Of a DNA stretch of 64,000 bases, positions 8,278 through 17,889 are shown piece after piece. Position 1 is the stretch's first letter; every line of letters begins with the position of its first letter. The notes under the pieces were generated by a model. It was not told where the DNA came from, did no database searches, and saw nothing but the letters and a program-made list of their open reading frames with translations. This DNA is from Pseudonocardia sp. MH-G8 (GTDB lineage Bacteria > Actinomycetota > Actinomycetes > Mycobacteriales > Pseudonocardiaceae), in the NCBI RefSeq assembly GCF_002262885.1, contig NZ_NKYF01000001.1, positions 1,302,001 through 1,366,000 of the forward strand, in the 5' to 3' direction. The translations under genes and the position numbers were made by a program.

Positions 8278-9589
8278 CCGTGGCCGACGACCCCGGCAAC
8301 GGCTTCCGCGCGCTCTCGGCGACCATGATCACCGAGGCCAGCGAGATCACGGCGGCCACGACGAGGTAGATCCCCGGCATGGCGTTGTTGCCGGTGCTCT
8401 CCACGAGGATGGTCAGGATGAGCGGCGCCGTGCCACCGAAGATCGAGGTGGACAGGTTGTAGCCGATCGAGAAGCCGCCGTAGCGCACGTCGGTGTCGAA
8501 GAGCGCGGGCAGCGTGGCCGACATCGTGCCGAGCAGCATCACCAGCAGCAACCCGAGGATCACCAGGCCGGTGACCGTGCCGAACGCGTTGCCCATCGCC
8601 AGCAGCATGAACGCCGGGTAGCCGAGCACGATGAACCCGATGCACGAGCCCGTGATCAGCGGCTTGCGGCCGATCCGGTCGGACAGGGCGCCGACCGGGA
8701 TGATCACGATCATGATCACCAACATCATGCCGAGGATGTAGAGCAGCGCCGGAGTGGCCTCCAGACCGGTCGTGGTCTGCAGATAGGTCGGCATGTAGAA
8801 CAAGATCGTGTAGACCGCGACGTTGTAGAACAGCACCAGGCCGATGCACGTCACGATGGGCCGCCAGTGGTGGGTCAGCAGCTCCTTGAGCGGCGAGTCC
8901 GCAACGGCCTGCTTCTCCTCCAGCTCCCGGAAAGCGGGGGTGTCCTCCAGCTTGCTCCGCAGGTAGAGACCCACGAGGCCGAGCGGTCCGGCGATCAGGA
9001 ACGGAACCCGCCAGCCCCACGCCGCCATCGCCTCCGGCGCCAGGCTGACCTCCAGGACCGTCACGAGCCCCGCCGCGAGCACGAACCCCCCGGTCGTGCC
9101 GAACTCGAGGAAGCTGCAGTAGAAGCCCCGGCGCTTGTCCGGCGCGTACTCCGCGATGAACGCCGCTGCCCCGCCGTACTCGCCACCGGTTGCGAAACCC
9201 TGCACGAGCCGTGCGACCACGAGCAGGATCGGGGCGAGCCACCCGACGGCGTTGAACGTGGGCAGGAGCCCGATCGCGAAGCTCGCGGCCGACATCACCA
9301 CGATCGTCAGCGCCAGCACCCGCTTGCGCCCGATCTTGTCGCCCAGCGGGCCCAGGATGCACCCGCCCAGCGGGCGCACCAGGTACGCCACCGCGAACAA
9401 CGCGAACGTGAACGCGACGTTTGCGCTCGTGTCACCGCCGGGAAAGAAGTTCAAGGCGATGAAGATCGTGACGTAGCTGTAGATCCCGTAGTCGAACCAC
9501 TCGACGAGGTTGCCCATCGCGGCGGCACCGACCGCTTTGCGGACGGTGCGCTCGTCGACCTCATGCTGCTGCCCTTGCGGCGTCGCCAT
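8249..9589 (-). CDS. MHS-family MFS proton symporter (ProP/ShiA-like)
   Basis: A 446-residue 12-helix transporter of the metabolite:H+ symporter branch. Diagnostic stretches are GNLVEWFDYGIYSY near residue 26, LGPLGDKIGRKRVL in the first loop, RLVQGFATGGEYGGAA in helix 4-5, and LSDRIGRKP in the matching C-terminal loop. The family imports osmolytes, organic acids or aromatic acids with protons; I cannot choose. The start is supported by AAGGAGAGG about 6 bases upstream on the minus strand. It is convergent with and overlaps the GGCT-like gene by 29 bases. Confidence 0.85.
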   Translation of the reverse strand: MATPQGQQHEVDERTVRKAVGAAAMGNLVEWFDYGIYSYVTIFIALNFFPGGDTSANVAFTFALFAVAYLVRPLGGCILGPLGDKIGRKRVLALTIVVMSAASFAIGLLPTFNAVGWLAPILLVVARLVQGFATGGEYGGAAAFIAEYAPDKRRGFYCSFLEFGTTGGFVLAAGLVTVLEVSLAPEAMAAWGWRVPFLIAGPLGLVGLYLRSKLEDTPAFRELEEKQAVADSPLKELLTHHWRPIVTCIGLVLFYNVAVYTILFYMPTYLQTTTGLEATPALLYILGMMLVIMIVIIPVGALSDRIGRKPLITGSCIGFIVLGYPAFMLLAMGNAFGTVTGLVILGLLLVMLLGTMSATLPALFDTDVRYGGFSIGYNLSTSIFGGTAPLILTILVESTGNNAMPGIYLVVAAVISLASVIMVAESARKPLPGSSATVMTPSAQPA

Positions 9590-9720
9590 ATGAAGGTCCT
9601 CTCCTTTTGGCCGCCGACGCTAGAAGCGGAGCGTTGGGTCCGCAACAGCTGGGCTCGTGCCGGGCACGGTCCCGTACCCGCTCGGACCGCCCACAAACGC
9701 CGGTCACTAGGGTCGGGACC

Positions 9721-9969
9721 GTGCTGGACGTCACGCGGGTCTCCAAGCGATTTGGAGAACGACAGGCGCTGGCTAAGGTCTCGTTCAGGGTCGAAGCCGG
9801 TGAGATGTTCGGCTTCGTGGGCAGCAACGGGGCCGGCGAGACCACGACGATGCGCATCGTGCTCGGCGTGCTCACCGCCGATACCGGCGAGGTGCGCTGA
9901 CAGGACCGCCCGGTGGATGCCGAGCTGCGGCGCCGCATCGGGTACTTGCCCGAGGAGCCCGGCGCGTAG
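9721..9969 (+). pseudogene. ABC transporter ATPase remnant, multidrug type
   Basis: The reading starts at GTG 9721 (VLDVTRVSKRFGERQAL) and shows an ABC ATPase N terminus. Two inactivating lesions are visible. The Walker A lysine is replaced by glutamate (GSNGAGETT), and a TGA at 9898-9900 follows GEVR, probably from a TGG tryptophan codon. The same frame continues after the stop as ELRRRIGYLPEEPGA, the normal next segment of DrrA-like ATPases, then ends at TAG 9967-9969. Everything after the Q-loop region, including Walker B, is gone. Confidence 0.85.
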
Positions 9970-10375
9970 GTCCACCAACCCCCTGAACGACGAACGCCCC
10001 TCGCACAGCCGCCCGGCGACGGGAGCGCCACGAGGGCGAGGGGCCGCTCCAGGTAGGCGGGAGGATGAACCGACCGCGAGGCGCACGCGCGTAGCCCGAT
10101 CCGCGGTGCGGTCGGTTCACGGCCTCGCAGATGAACCACCAAGCTTCACGCTGGCTCTCCGCGTACCCGTGCGACGCCTTCCCGTCACTGGCAACCACGG
10201 TCCAGCGCCAGCGTCCGGAGGACTCCTGAAAGTTCACGCTGCCCCGTTGCTGCGACTCGATCATCAGTCGCGCCTCATGCTCGTCGGCCGCCTCGCCCAT
10301 CGCGAACCCCTCTGCTGGCACCGTCACCCAGAACGCCACGAGGCCGGAGTAGGCCAACGGAGACAACTGGAACAT
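9872..10375 (-). CDS. Hypothetical protein, possibly with a corrupted C terminus
   Basis: From ATG 10375 the first 110 residues look like a real small protein (SGRWRWTVVASDGKASHGY, then SQREAWWFICEAVNR). The W-x-W and S-x-G pattern faintly recalls YegP-type domains, but I do not recognise the family. After residue 110 the sequence becomes arginine- and alanine-rich and runs antisense into the ABC pseudogene, so the original 3' end was probably lost. An 11-base inverted repeat (10067-10077 with 10108-10118) sits where the sensible part ends. Base composition is less GC-rich than in neighbouring genes. Confidence 0.4.
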   Translation of the reverse strand: MFQLSPLAYSGLVAFWVTVPAEGFAMGEAADEHEARLMIESQQRGSVNFQESSGRWRWTVVASDGKASHGYAESQREAWWFICEAVNRPHRGSGYARAPRGRFILPPTWSGPSPSWRSRRRAAVRGAFVVQGVGGPTRRAPRASTRCGAAARHPPGGPVSAPRRYRR

Positions 10376-10445
10376 GGGGGCCTCTGCGCTACTTCGAGGC
10401 CGTCGGGGCTGACGGAGACCCGTGGTCGTACGTAGCGTCCGCGAG

Positions 10446-10646
10446 GTGGACGAGGAGCGGTTGGTGAGCACAGGGGAGGCAGCCCGCGCCCTGGGCGTCT
10501 CCTCACGCTCGCTTGCGCGCTGGGCGAGAGAGGGCAGGCTCAAACCTGTGTTCTCCACCCCTGGAGGAGACAAGCGGCCGGGGCAATATCGCTGGGATCT
10601 CCAGGACCTCCGCGCACAGTTGCTCCGGATGAACCGGCCGGAGTGA
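10446..10646 (+). CDS. BldC-like MerR/excisionase-family DNA-binding protein
   Basis: A 66-residue single-domain winged helix-turn-helix protein. The HTH reads STGEAARALGVSSRSLARWA, followed by EGRLKPVFSTPGG as the wing and YRWDLQDLRAQLL as the closing helix. This matches the short BldC/excisionase-like branch of MerR proteins. I chose GTG 10446; GTG 10422 would add eight residues. It lies alone beside the pseudogene and a possibly damaged gene, so it may be left over from a lost element, or it may be a free regulator. Confidence 0.6.
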   Translation: MDEERLVSTGEAARALGVSSRSLARWAREGRLKPVFSTPGGDKRPGQYRWDLQDLRAQLLRMNRPE

Positions 10647-10702
10647 TTCTGCCCAGCTCCGCCTGATCAGCCGCTCACCGGCGCGCCCGGCGTCTACGAG
10701 CT

Positions 10703-10731
10703 GGTCGGACTCGACTCAGTCGACTCCGACC
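10703..10731. terminator. Hairpin between convergent genes
   Basis: Arms GGTCGGACTCGAC and GTCGACTCCGACC pair with one mismatch around a TCA loop. It lies between the BldC-like gene (+) and the sunset-domain gene (-), with no T-run, so it could be a bidirectional terminator. Confidence 0.45.
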
Positions 10732-10810
10732 TGGAAAGCCCTCGACCACGCAGTCGAGCCCGCGTCGGCCTCCGCGAGGCCCTGTCCACGAAGACCCCCT
10801 GACCCGTAGC

Positions 10811-11416
10811 TCAGCGCTTACGCGGCGTCCACTCCGTGAAGCCCGCGGCACGGGCGTCGTCGGCCGTGCGGAACCAGTACTCCGCCTTGGTGCGCCCGAA
10901 GTACGGGCTGGTCGGGGTGTGGAACAGCATCGACCCGGCGTTGCCCTTGACCGTGTACTCCGGGCCGGGCGCGGAGCCGTCGGGCAGCGCGGTCGCCGCG
11001 CCGTGCGGCAGACCGTCCCGAGCCGGGGTGGCCGGGGCCGCAGCGCGCGGGCGGGGCGACGGGCGTCGAGTGGCCGGTGCAGCCTCCCGCACCGGTGACG
11101 CGACGGCGCGCGGGGCCGGAGCCGGCGGCGTCCATGCCGGCGCAGCGGCGTTCGACGCACGCGCGGAGGCCGCTCCCGCGCCGTTGACGCCCGCGCTGTG
11201 CCTCGGCGCCGCGGCGGCCCGCGCAGCGCCGTCAGCCGCGGGGTTCAGCCACTCCGCGCCTGCACCCGTCGGACGCGCCGGCGGCCAGCCGGTGCCGATG
11301 TCGGCGGCGGCCGCCGCACGCCGCGACCGGACGATCCATGCGACGGCACCCAGCAGCACCGCGAGCAGCAACCAGCGCCCGCGATGACCGCGGCGCCCCT
11401 CCCCCTTGACCGCCAT
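10811..11416 (-). CDS. Membrane-anchored sunset-domain protein
   Basis: A 201-residue protein from ATG 11416, chosen because GGGAGGGTGAG lies just upstream. A basic stretch and one transmembrane helix (WLLLAVLLGAVAWIV) come first. A long alanine/proline-rich linker follows, probably exported or exposed. The C-terminal 48 residues match the actinobacterial sunset domain: YTVKGNAGSMLFHTP, then YFGRTKAEYWF and DDARAAGFTEW. The function of this domain is not established. It is convergent with the BldC-like gene and lies downstream of the photolyase gene. Confidence 0.7.
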   Translation of the reverse strand: MAVKGEGRRGHRGRWLLLAVLLGAVAWIVRSRRAAAAADIGTGWPPARPTGAGAEWLNPAADGAARAAAAPRHSAGVNGAGAASARASNAAAPAWTPPAPAPRAVASPVREAAPATRRPSPRPRAAAPATPARDGLPHGAATALPDGSAPGPEYTVKGNAGSMLFHTPTSPYFGRTKAEYWFRTADDARAAGFTEWTPRKR

Positions 11417-11491
11417 GGAGCTCACCCTCCCTCGGTGGATGCTCACGAAGGGTAAGCCGTGCCCTCACGGTGCGCGATCGCGGGCGGGAGA

Positions 11492-12862
11492 TCAGCCCCG
11501 CGCATCCTTGACCCGCTGGTAGCGGGCCAGTGCCTCCTGCCGCTCGGCGGCGTGGTCGACGATCGGCTCCGGATAGCCGTCCGGCACCCCGTCGGGCAGC
11601 CGCCACGGCTGGTGCACCGCCTTGCCCGGCACGCCCCGCAGCTCCGGGACGAACCGGCGCACGTAGTCGCCGTCCGGGTCGAACCGCTCGGCCTGCGTCA
11701 CCGGGTTGAACACGCGGAAGTACGGCGCGGGATCGGTGCCGCTGCCCGCCGTCCACTGCCAGCCGTGCTGGTTGGACGCCAGGTCGCCGTCCACGAGCAG
11801 GCGCATGAAGTGCCGCGCACCCCACCACCACGGCAGGTGCAGGTCCTTGACCAGGAAGCTCGCCACGATCATCCGGACCCGGTTGTGCATCCACGCCTGG
11901 GCGCGCAGCTGCCGCATCCCGGCGTCGACGATCGGGTAGCCGGTGCTCCCGGCGCACCACGCGTCGAACCGCTCCTGGGCCACAGGGCCCGATGCCAGCG
12001 GCAGCGCGTCGAAGGCGCGGTCGTAGTTGCGGCGCGCCGAGTCGGGACGGTGCAGCAGCACGTCGGCGTAGAAGTCGCGCCACGCGATCTCGTTGCGGAA
12101 GGTGCCTGCCGATTCCGAGCGCCGCGACGCGAGGTCGGCGAGCAGCGTGCGCGGGTGGATCTCGCCGTACTTGAGGTGCACCGACAGCCGGGACGTGCCG
12201 TCGCGATCGGGGCGGTTGCGGTCCGAGCCGTAATCCTGGACCCCGTCGTCGAGGAACTCGTGCCAGCGCCGCAGCGCGGCCTCCTCGCCCGCCTCGGGCA
12301 GCGTGGCGTCGACCGCGTCGTCGTCCGGGATCTCCTCGCCCGCCGGCGGGTCCAGCCAGCCGACGGTCGAGGCGTTCGTGTCGGCGGGCGGCCGCCAGCC
12401 GTGGTCGGTCCAGGCCCGGCGGAACGGCGAGTACACCCGGAACGGCGCGCCGTCGGCCTTGCGGACCCGCCCCGGCGCGACGGCGTAGGGCGAGCCGGTG
12501 CGCACCAGCTCCCGGCCGTCGTCGGCGAGCGCCTTCTCGACCGCCTCGTCGCGGCGCCGCCCGTACGGGCCGGAGTCCGCCGCGACGTGCACGGTGGCCG
12601 CGCCGCAGTCCGCCGCGACGCCCGGCACCACGTCGGCGGGATCACCGCGCACGACGAGAAGCCGCCCGCCCAGCGCCGTGTCCAGCGCGCGCAGGCTGCG
12701 GAACAGGTACGTGCGGCGAGCGGCTCCGGACGGACCCAGAAGCGCCGGGTCGAGCACGAACAGCGCCAGGGCACGCGGTGCGGCGTCGGCGGCGGCCAGG
12801 AAGGTGGGCTGATCACGCACCCGCAGGTCGCGCCGGAACCACACGACCGAGGAATCGGACAT
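11492..12862 (-). CDS. phr: Deoxyribodipyrimidine photolyase
   Basis: A 456-residue class I photolyase that repairs cyclobutane pyrimidine dimers with blue light. The N-terminal antenna domain begins SSVVWFRRDLRVRDQP. The FAD-binding C-terminal half has TGYPIVDAGMRQL, WMHNRVRMIVASFLVKDL and NQHGWQWTAGSGTDPAPYF, all diagnostic. Length is normal for the family. A cryptochrome-like role cannot be excluded from sequence, but the complete motif set favours DNA repair. It is transcribed in the same direction as gltA, separated by a palindromic repeat. Confidence 0.93.
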   Translation of the reverse strand: MSDSSVVWFRRDLRVRDQPTFLAAADAAPRALALFVLDPALLGPSGAARRTYLFRSLRALDTALGGRLLVVRGDPADVVPGVAADCGAATVHVAADSGPYGRRRDEAVEKALADDGRELVRTGSPYAVAPGRVRKADGAPFRVYSPFRRAWTDHGWRPPADTNASTVGWLDPPAGEEIPDDDAVDATLPEAGEEAALRRWHEFLDDGVQDYGSDRNRPDRDGTSRLSVHLKYGEIHPRTLLADLASRRSESAGTFRNEIAWRDFYADVLLHRPDSARRNYDRAFDALPLASGPVAQERFDAWCAGSTGYPIVDAGMRQLRAQAWMHNRVRMIVASFLVKDLHLPWWWGARHFMRLLVDGDLASNQHGWQWTAGSGTDPAPYFRVFNPVTQAERFDPDGDYVRRFVPELRGVPGKAVHQPWRLPDGVPDGYPEPIVDHAAERQEALARYQRVKDARG

Positions 12863-12913
12863 GGGCCGACGCTAGTGGCGGCCCCACGGCAGCGCGCGCC
12901 GGAGAACCGCCCC

Positions 12914-12965
12914 GACGAACGAAGGCACTCTCGTCGGCGCCTGGCCGACGAGAGTGCCGTTCGTC
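12914..12965. repeat. Palindrome family B copy 1, terminator-like
   Basis: The arms share the core GGCACTCTCGTCGGC and its complement GCCGACGAGAGTGCC with a five-base loop; the left arm has three extra bases. It lies 17 bases after the citrate synthase stop. Other copies are at 19934-19982 and 58584-58632, all at gene 3' ends. Probably works as a transcription terminator. Confidence 0.75.
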
Positions 12966-12981
12966 AGGTGGGTCCCCGTAC

Positions 12982-14283
<1,302 letters not shown>

Positions 14284-14414
14284 GTGGAGGTTCCCTCACA
14301 CTCTTGTCTTCCGTGGTTGGCCGCAACGCTAGTGCGCCAGACGGCTGTTGTGCCGGTCGGACGGTGACTCGTTGGTCACGACTGCACGCGACGGGCCGGC
14401 GACGACCGGAGCGA

Positions 14415-15794
14415 TCAGTGGGCAGGCCGGTAGCGCCAGAAGACCGGGAAGGCCGCGACCACGGCGACCGCGCCCACGACCACCGCGACGCCCCCGACGG
14501 ACGCCGCCACACCCGGCCCCCACCACTCCGCGGCACTGCCGTGCCAGAGGTCGGCGACCCGAGGCCCGCCCGCGACGACCACGCCGAAAACGCCCTGCAT
14601 CCGGCCGCGCATCTCGTCGGTGGCGGCGCTCTGCAGGATCGACATCCGGTACACGCTGCTGATGACGTCGCCCGCCCCGGCGATCGCGAGGAAGAGCACC
14701 GCGAGCCACAGCGAGCTGGTGAGCCCGAAGAGGGCGACGCCCACGCCCCACGTGCAGATGGCGAGCGTGACGGCGACGCCCTGGCGCTGCACGCGGTGCA
14801 GCAGGCCGGTGAACAGGCCGGCCGCCACCATCCCGAGGGGGATCGCGGCGAACAGCAGCCCCATCGCGAACCCACCGCCCGGTGGGTCGCCGTAGAGCGT
14901 CTGGGAGATCTCGGGGAACACCGCGCGGGGCATCCCGAACGCCATCGCCACGATGTCGATCAGGAACGACACCAGCAGCACCGCGTGCAGCGCGGCGTAG
15001 CGGAAGCCGTCGACGATCTCCCGCAGGCCCGCCCGCCTGCGCGCGCCGCTCGCCGCGGGCGGCACGGCAGGCAGCCGCCAGGTCGCCCAGAGCGTGGCGA
15101 GCAGTGCGATCGCGTCCAGCAGGTAGAGCGTCGGGAGCCCGATCACCGGGATCAGGACGCCCGCGAGCAGCGGCCCGGCGATCGCCCCGACCTGGAACAC
15201 GGTCATGTTCAGCGCGTTCGCCGCCGGGAGCTGCTCGGCGGGCAGCAGCCGCGGGATGACGGCGTTGCGGGCCGGCTGGTTCACCGCGAGGAACGCGGTC
15301 TGGACGGCGAACAGCCCGAGCACCGGCCAGACCCCGCCGGCGCCGCTCGCCGCCGTGACCCAGAGCGCCAGCGACGACAGCGCGATCCCGGCGCCGCTGA
15401 ACAGCAACAGCGTGCGCCGGTCGACGGCATCGGCGATCGCGCCGCCCCAGAGCCCGAAGACGACCAGCGGCACGAGCCCGAACAGCCCCGTCAGGCCGAC
15501 GTAGGCCGAGGAGCCGGTGAGCTCGTAGATCTGGGCGGGCACCGCGACGACCGACAACTGCGCGCCGATCACCGTGACGATGCCGGCGGTCCACAGCCGC
15601 CGGTAGGCCGGCGTGCGCAGCGGGCGAGTGTCGGTGAGCACGCCGCGCACCGCCCGGGCGACGCGCCGCGTGGCGGGCTCCGCGCCGGACGTCGGACGGG
15701 TCGGGGCATCCGGCCCGGCCAGGATGTGCCCTGTCCGCTCGTCGCGGTCGTCCCGGTTCGGGCGGGTGGGCCCCTCCGGACCGGAGGTCGTCAT
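14415..15794 (-). CDS. MFS transporter, EntS-like
   Basis: A 459-residue MFS_3-type transporter resembling EntS and macrolide-efflux carriers. I start at ATG 15794; the frame is open 58 codons further upstream, but that part covers a non-coding repeat cluster. The first 60 residues are charged and low complexity, then LRTPAYRRLWTAGIVTVIG leads into helix 1. GGAIADAVDRRTLL is the loop 2-3 motif and LAVNQPARNAVIPRLLP is typical of the family. About 12 helices. Export of a siderophore or drug is possible; no biosynthetic genes are nearby. Confidence 0.8.
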   Translation of the reverse strand: MTTSGPEGPTRPNRDDRDERTGHILAGPDAPTRPTSGAEPATRRVARAVRGVLTDTRPLRTPAYRRLWTAGIVTVIGAQLSVVAVPAQIYELTGSSAYVGLTGLFGLVPLVVFGLWGGAIADAVDRRTLLLFSGAGIALSSLALWVTAASGAGGVWPVLGLFAVQTAFLAVNQPARNAVIPRLLPAEQLPAANALNMTVFQVGAIAGPLLAGVLIPVIGLPTLYLLDAIALLATLWATWRLPAVPPAASGARRRAGLREIVDGFRYAALHAVLLVSFLIDIVAMAFGMPRAVFPEISQTLYGDPPGGGFAMGLLFAAIPLGMVAAGLFTGLLHRVQRQGVAVTLAICTWGVGVALFGLTSSLWLAVLFLAIAGAGDVISSVYRMSILQSAATDEMRGRMQGVFGVVVAGGPRVADLWHGSAAEWWGPGVAASVGGVAVVVGAVAVVAAFPVFWRYRPAH

Positions 15795-15909
15795 GGGACA
15801 ACGACTACCACCCCTGGCCTGCAGAGCCACCCCTCGATCCGGCGGCGAGTGCCCGTCCTCACGACCGAAACGGACGAACCACCCCAGCGCGACACCCGCG
15901 CACCGAGAG

Positions 15910-16003
15910 CCCGACTCGCGGACGGGGCGACCCCGACTCGCGGAGTTCCGCGAGTCGGGGCCCAACACCCGCGAGTCGGGGTCTCAGTGTCGGCGAGTCG
16001 GGG
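15910..16003. repeat. Palindrome family D cluster 1 (CCCCGACTCGCGG half-sites)
   Basis: Five copies of the half-site occur within 94 bases: two as CCCGACTCGCGGA (15910-15922 and 15931-15943), two as CGCGAGTCGGGG (ending 15960 and 15981) and a shorter one ending 16003. Adjacent opposite copies at 15931-15960 form a hairpin. The distal end overlaps the 3' end of the DinB-like gene. Confidence 0.65.
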
Positions 16004-16613
16004 TCGCTGCGGCTGATCCTGCGAGTGCGGTCCGGCCCAGCAGCGCCGCGAGCCCGTCGATCGGTGGGGCGAGGTCGGACACCGGCCGTGGTGGCGCGAA
16101 CGGGGATCGCTCCGGTGGGACGTCGGCGAGCTTGACGCGGGTGAACTCCGCCGCGCGCTCGACCACGTCGTCGGGGAACCGGGGCTGCCCGCCGGTCGCC
16201 TGCGCGAGGTCCCAGCCGTGCACCAGCTCCTCGACGATGCGCAGGTGGACCGCGACGATGCCGGGCACCGGCCCGACGGGCACCTCGAAGGTCCGTCCGA
16301 GCACGCCCGGCTGCCCGAACGCGGCCAGCAGGCTGTCCGCAGCCTCCCGGTAGGTCCCCGCGGGATCGTCGCCGAGCGCGTCGGCCGACCCGGGTTCCAA
16401 GGCACCCGCGGTGACCGTCGCCTCGCCGCGGAGGATCGCGGCGAAGAGGCGGTGACCGAGCACCATGTGCTCGACCAGCGCGCGCACGTCCCACTCGGGA
16501 CACGGGGTGGGTGCGCTCCACCGGTCGTGCCGGACGTCGCCCACCAGCTCGCCGACGATGCGCAGGACCGCGGCGAGGTCGTCGAGGGGAGCCTGTTCGG
16601 TGCTGTCGTTCAC
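15984..16613 (-). CDS. DinB-fold metal-binding protein, TIGR03086-like
   Basis: A 209-residue four-helix DinB-fold protein of the mycothiol-dependent maleylpyruvate isomerase N-domain family. Candidate metal histidines are in ALVEHMVLGHRLF and EELVHGWDLAQATG; TPCPEWDVRALVEH is the family's opening motif. GTG 16613 is preferred because GGGAAGGA lies a few bases upstream; a longer reading to 16661 lacks that support. Such proteins can act as mycothiol S-transferases, but the substrate is unknown. It is divergent from an ECF sigma factor gene 98 bases away. Family-D repeats overlap its last codons. Confidence 0.72.
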   Translation of the reverse strand: MNDSTEQAPLDDLAAVLRIVGELVGDVRHDRWSAPTPCPEWDVRALVEHMVLGHRLFAAILRGEATVTAGALEPGSADALGDDPAGTYREAADSLLAAFGQPGVLGRTFEVPVGPVPGIVAVHLRIVEELVHGWDLAQATGGQPRFPDDVVERAAEFTRVKLADVPPERSPFAPPRPVSDLAPPIDGLAALLGRTALAGSAAATPTRRH

Positions 16614-16711
16614 TGTCGTTCCTTCCCGTGGACCGATGTCCGTCGCTTGTCGAGACACCACCGGCTTCGGGAACGGAACGGTGCGATCAGGCCGGGTGGC
16701 ACGATCCCACG

Positions 16712-17710
16712 GTGAGCCAGGACGTGCTGGAGCGCGCTCGACGAGGTGACGAGCACGCGTTCCGCGAGCTGACCGACCCCTACCGGCGCGAGCTGCACCT
16801 GCACTGCTACCGCGTCCTCGGGTCGCTCGCGGACGCCGAGGACCTGCTGCAGGAGACGCTGCTCGCGGCGTGGCGCGGTCTGGACGGCTTCGAGGGGCGG
16901 GCGTCGCTGCGGGCCTGGCTCTACCGCATCGCCACCCACCGCTGCCTCAACGCGCTGCGCGACGCTGGGCGGCGCAGGCCGCCGGAGCCGCAGCCTTCCT
17001 TCGCCCCGCCGGAACCCACGCGCCGCACCGACGTGACCTGGCTGCAGCCCTACCCGGACCACCTGGTGGAGCAGATCGCCGACACCGAGCCGGGGCCCGA
17101 GGCGCGCTACCGCGCCAAGGAAGCGGTCGAACTGGCGTTCGTCGCCGGACTGCAGCACCTGCCGCCACGCCAGACCGCCGTGCTCGTGCTGCGCGACGTG
17201 CTCGGCTTCTCCACCTCCGAGGTCGCGTCCATGCTGGACACCAGCACGAACGCCGTCAAAGGAACCTTGCAGCGCGCCCGTGCGCACGTGCGGGCCCATC
17301 CCCGCCCCGGGAGCGTGGCGCCGCCGGACTCGCCGGCCGAGCGCGACCTGACGCAGCGCTTCGCCGCCGCGTTCACGGCGGGCGACGTCGAGGGTGTCGT
17401 CCGGCTGCTGACCGACGACGCGTGGCTGACCATGCCGCCCGCTCCGCACGAGTACCAGGGCCGGGCCGCGATCGCGGATCTCCTCACCACGTTCACCGGC
17501 TGGCGCGGTCGCCGCCACCTCCACCTGGTGGGCACCCGCGCCAACACGCACCCGGCCCTGGCCTGCTACCTGGCGGAGCCCGACGGGACGACCGCGCATC
17601 CAGCGGGTCTGCTCGTCCTGCGCCCGAGCGGTGACCGGATCGGCGCCGTGACGTGGTTCCTCGGCCACGGGCTGACCCGATGGTTCGACCTGCCCCCGAC
17701 GGTCGGGTGA
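16712..17710 (+). CDS. ECF sigma factor with SnoaL-like C-terminal domain (SigG-type)
   Basis: A 332-residue ECF sigma factor. Sigma region 2 spans about residues 1-75 (YRVLGSLADAEDLLQETLLA, then LRAWLYRIATHRCLNALRD). Region 4 spans about 130-190 (HLPPRQTAVLVLRDVLGFS, then TSTNAVKGTLQRARAHV). From about 205 to the end is an NTF2/SnoaL-like domain (RFAAAFTAGDVEGVVRLLTD), as in SigG and SigJ-type ECFs, where the fused domain modulates activity in place of an anti-sigma factor. No anti-sigma gene is adjacent. GGGAAC and GGAAC in the upstream gap could be ECF -35 elements, suggesting autoregulation. Confidence 0.85.
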   Translation: MSQDVLERARRGDEHAFRELTDPYRRELHLHCYRVLGSLADAEDLLQETLLAAWRGLDGFEGRASLRAWLYRIATHRCLNALRDAGRRRPPEPQPSFAPPEPTRRTDVTWLQPYPDHLVEQIADTEPGPEARYRAKEAVELAFVAGLQHLPPRQTAVLVLRDVLGFSTSEVASMLDTSTNAVKGTLQRARAHVRAHPRPGSVAPPDSPAERDLTQRFAAAFTAGDVEGVVRLLTDDAWLTMPPAPHEYQGRAAIADLLTTFTGWRGRRHLHLVGTRANTHPALACYLAEPDGTTAHPAGLLVLRPSGDRIGAVTWFLGHGLTRWFDLPPTVG

Positions 17711-17816
17711 CGCGGGCCGTCACCCGACACCGTGCCGGTCCGCTCGTCCCGCAATTCCTCGAGGTCTCGTAGGCCCGCACGAGGACACCGGCCCGCGACA
17801 CGCGCGCATTCGCAGC

Positions 17817-17866
17817 GCGACTCGCGGGCACGAGACCCCGACTCGCGGGGGTTCCGCGAGTCGAGG
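17817..17866. repeat. Palindrome family D cluster 2
   Basis: Half-sites CGACTCGCGGG (17818-17828), CCCCGACTCGCGGG (17836-17849) and the inverted CCGCGAGTCGAGG (17854-17866) lie in the gap between the convergent sigma factor and pdxH genes. The last two form a hairpin, consistent with a bidirectional terminator. Confidence 0.65.
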
Positions 17867-17889
17867 GCCGCGTGCGGGAGTGCCGCGGG

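Noticed and set aside
9721..9900. Functional short ABC ATPase of 59 codons
   Set aside because: Homologous sequence continues past the stop, Walker B and signature are absent, and the Walker A lysine is changed.
15795..15968. N-terminal extension of the EntS-like MFS protein
   Set aside because: The extra 58 codons overlap the family-D repeats and have no transporter-like features.
16614..16711. Firm ECF autoregulatory promoter
   Set aside because: GGGAAC and GGAAC occur, but no convincing -10 partner at the right distance could be fixed, so it is only mentioned with the sigma factor gene.
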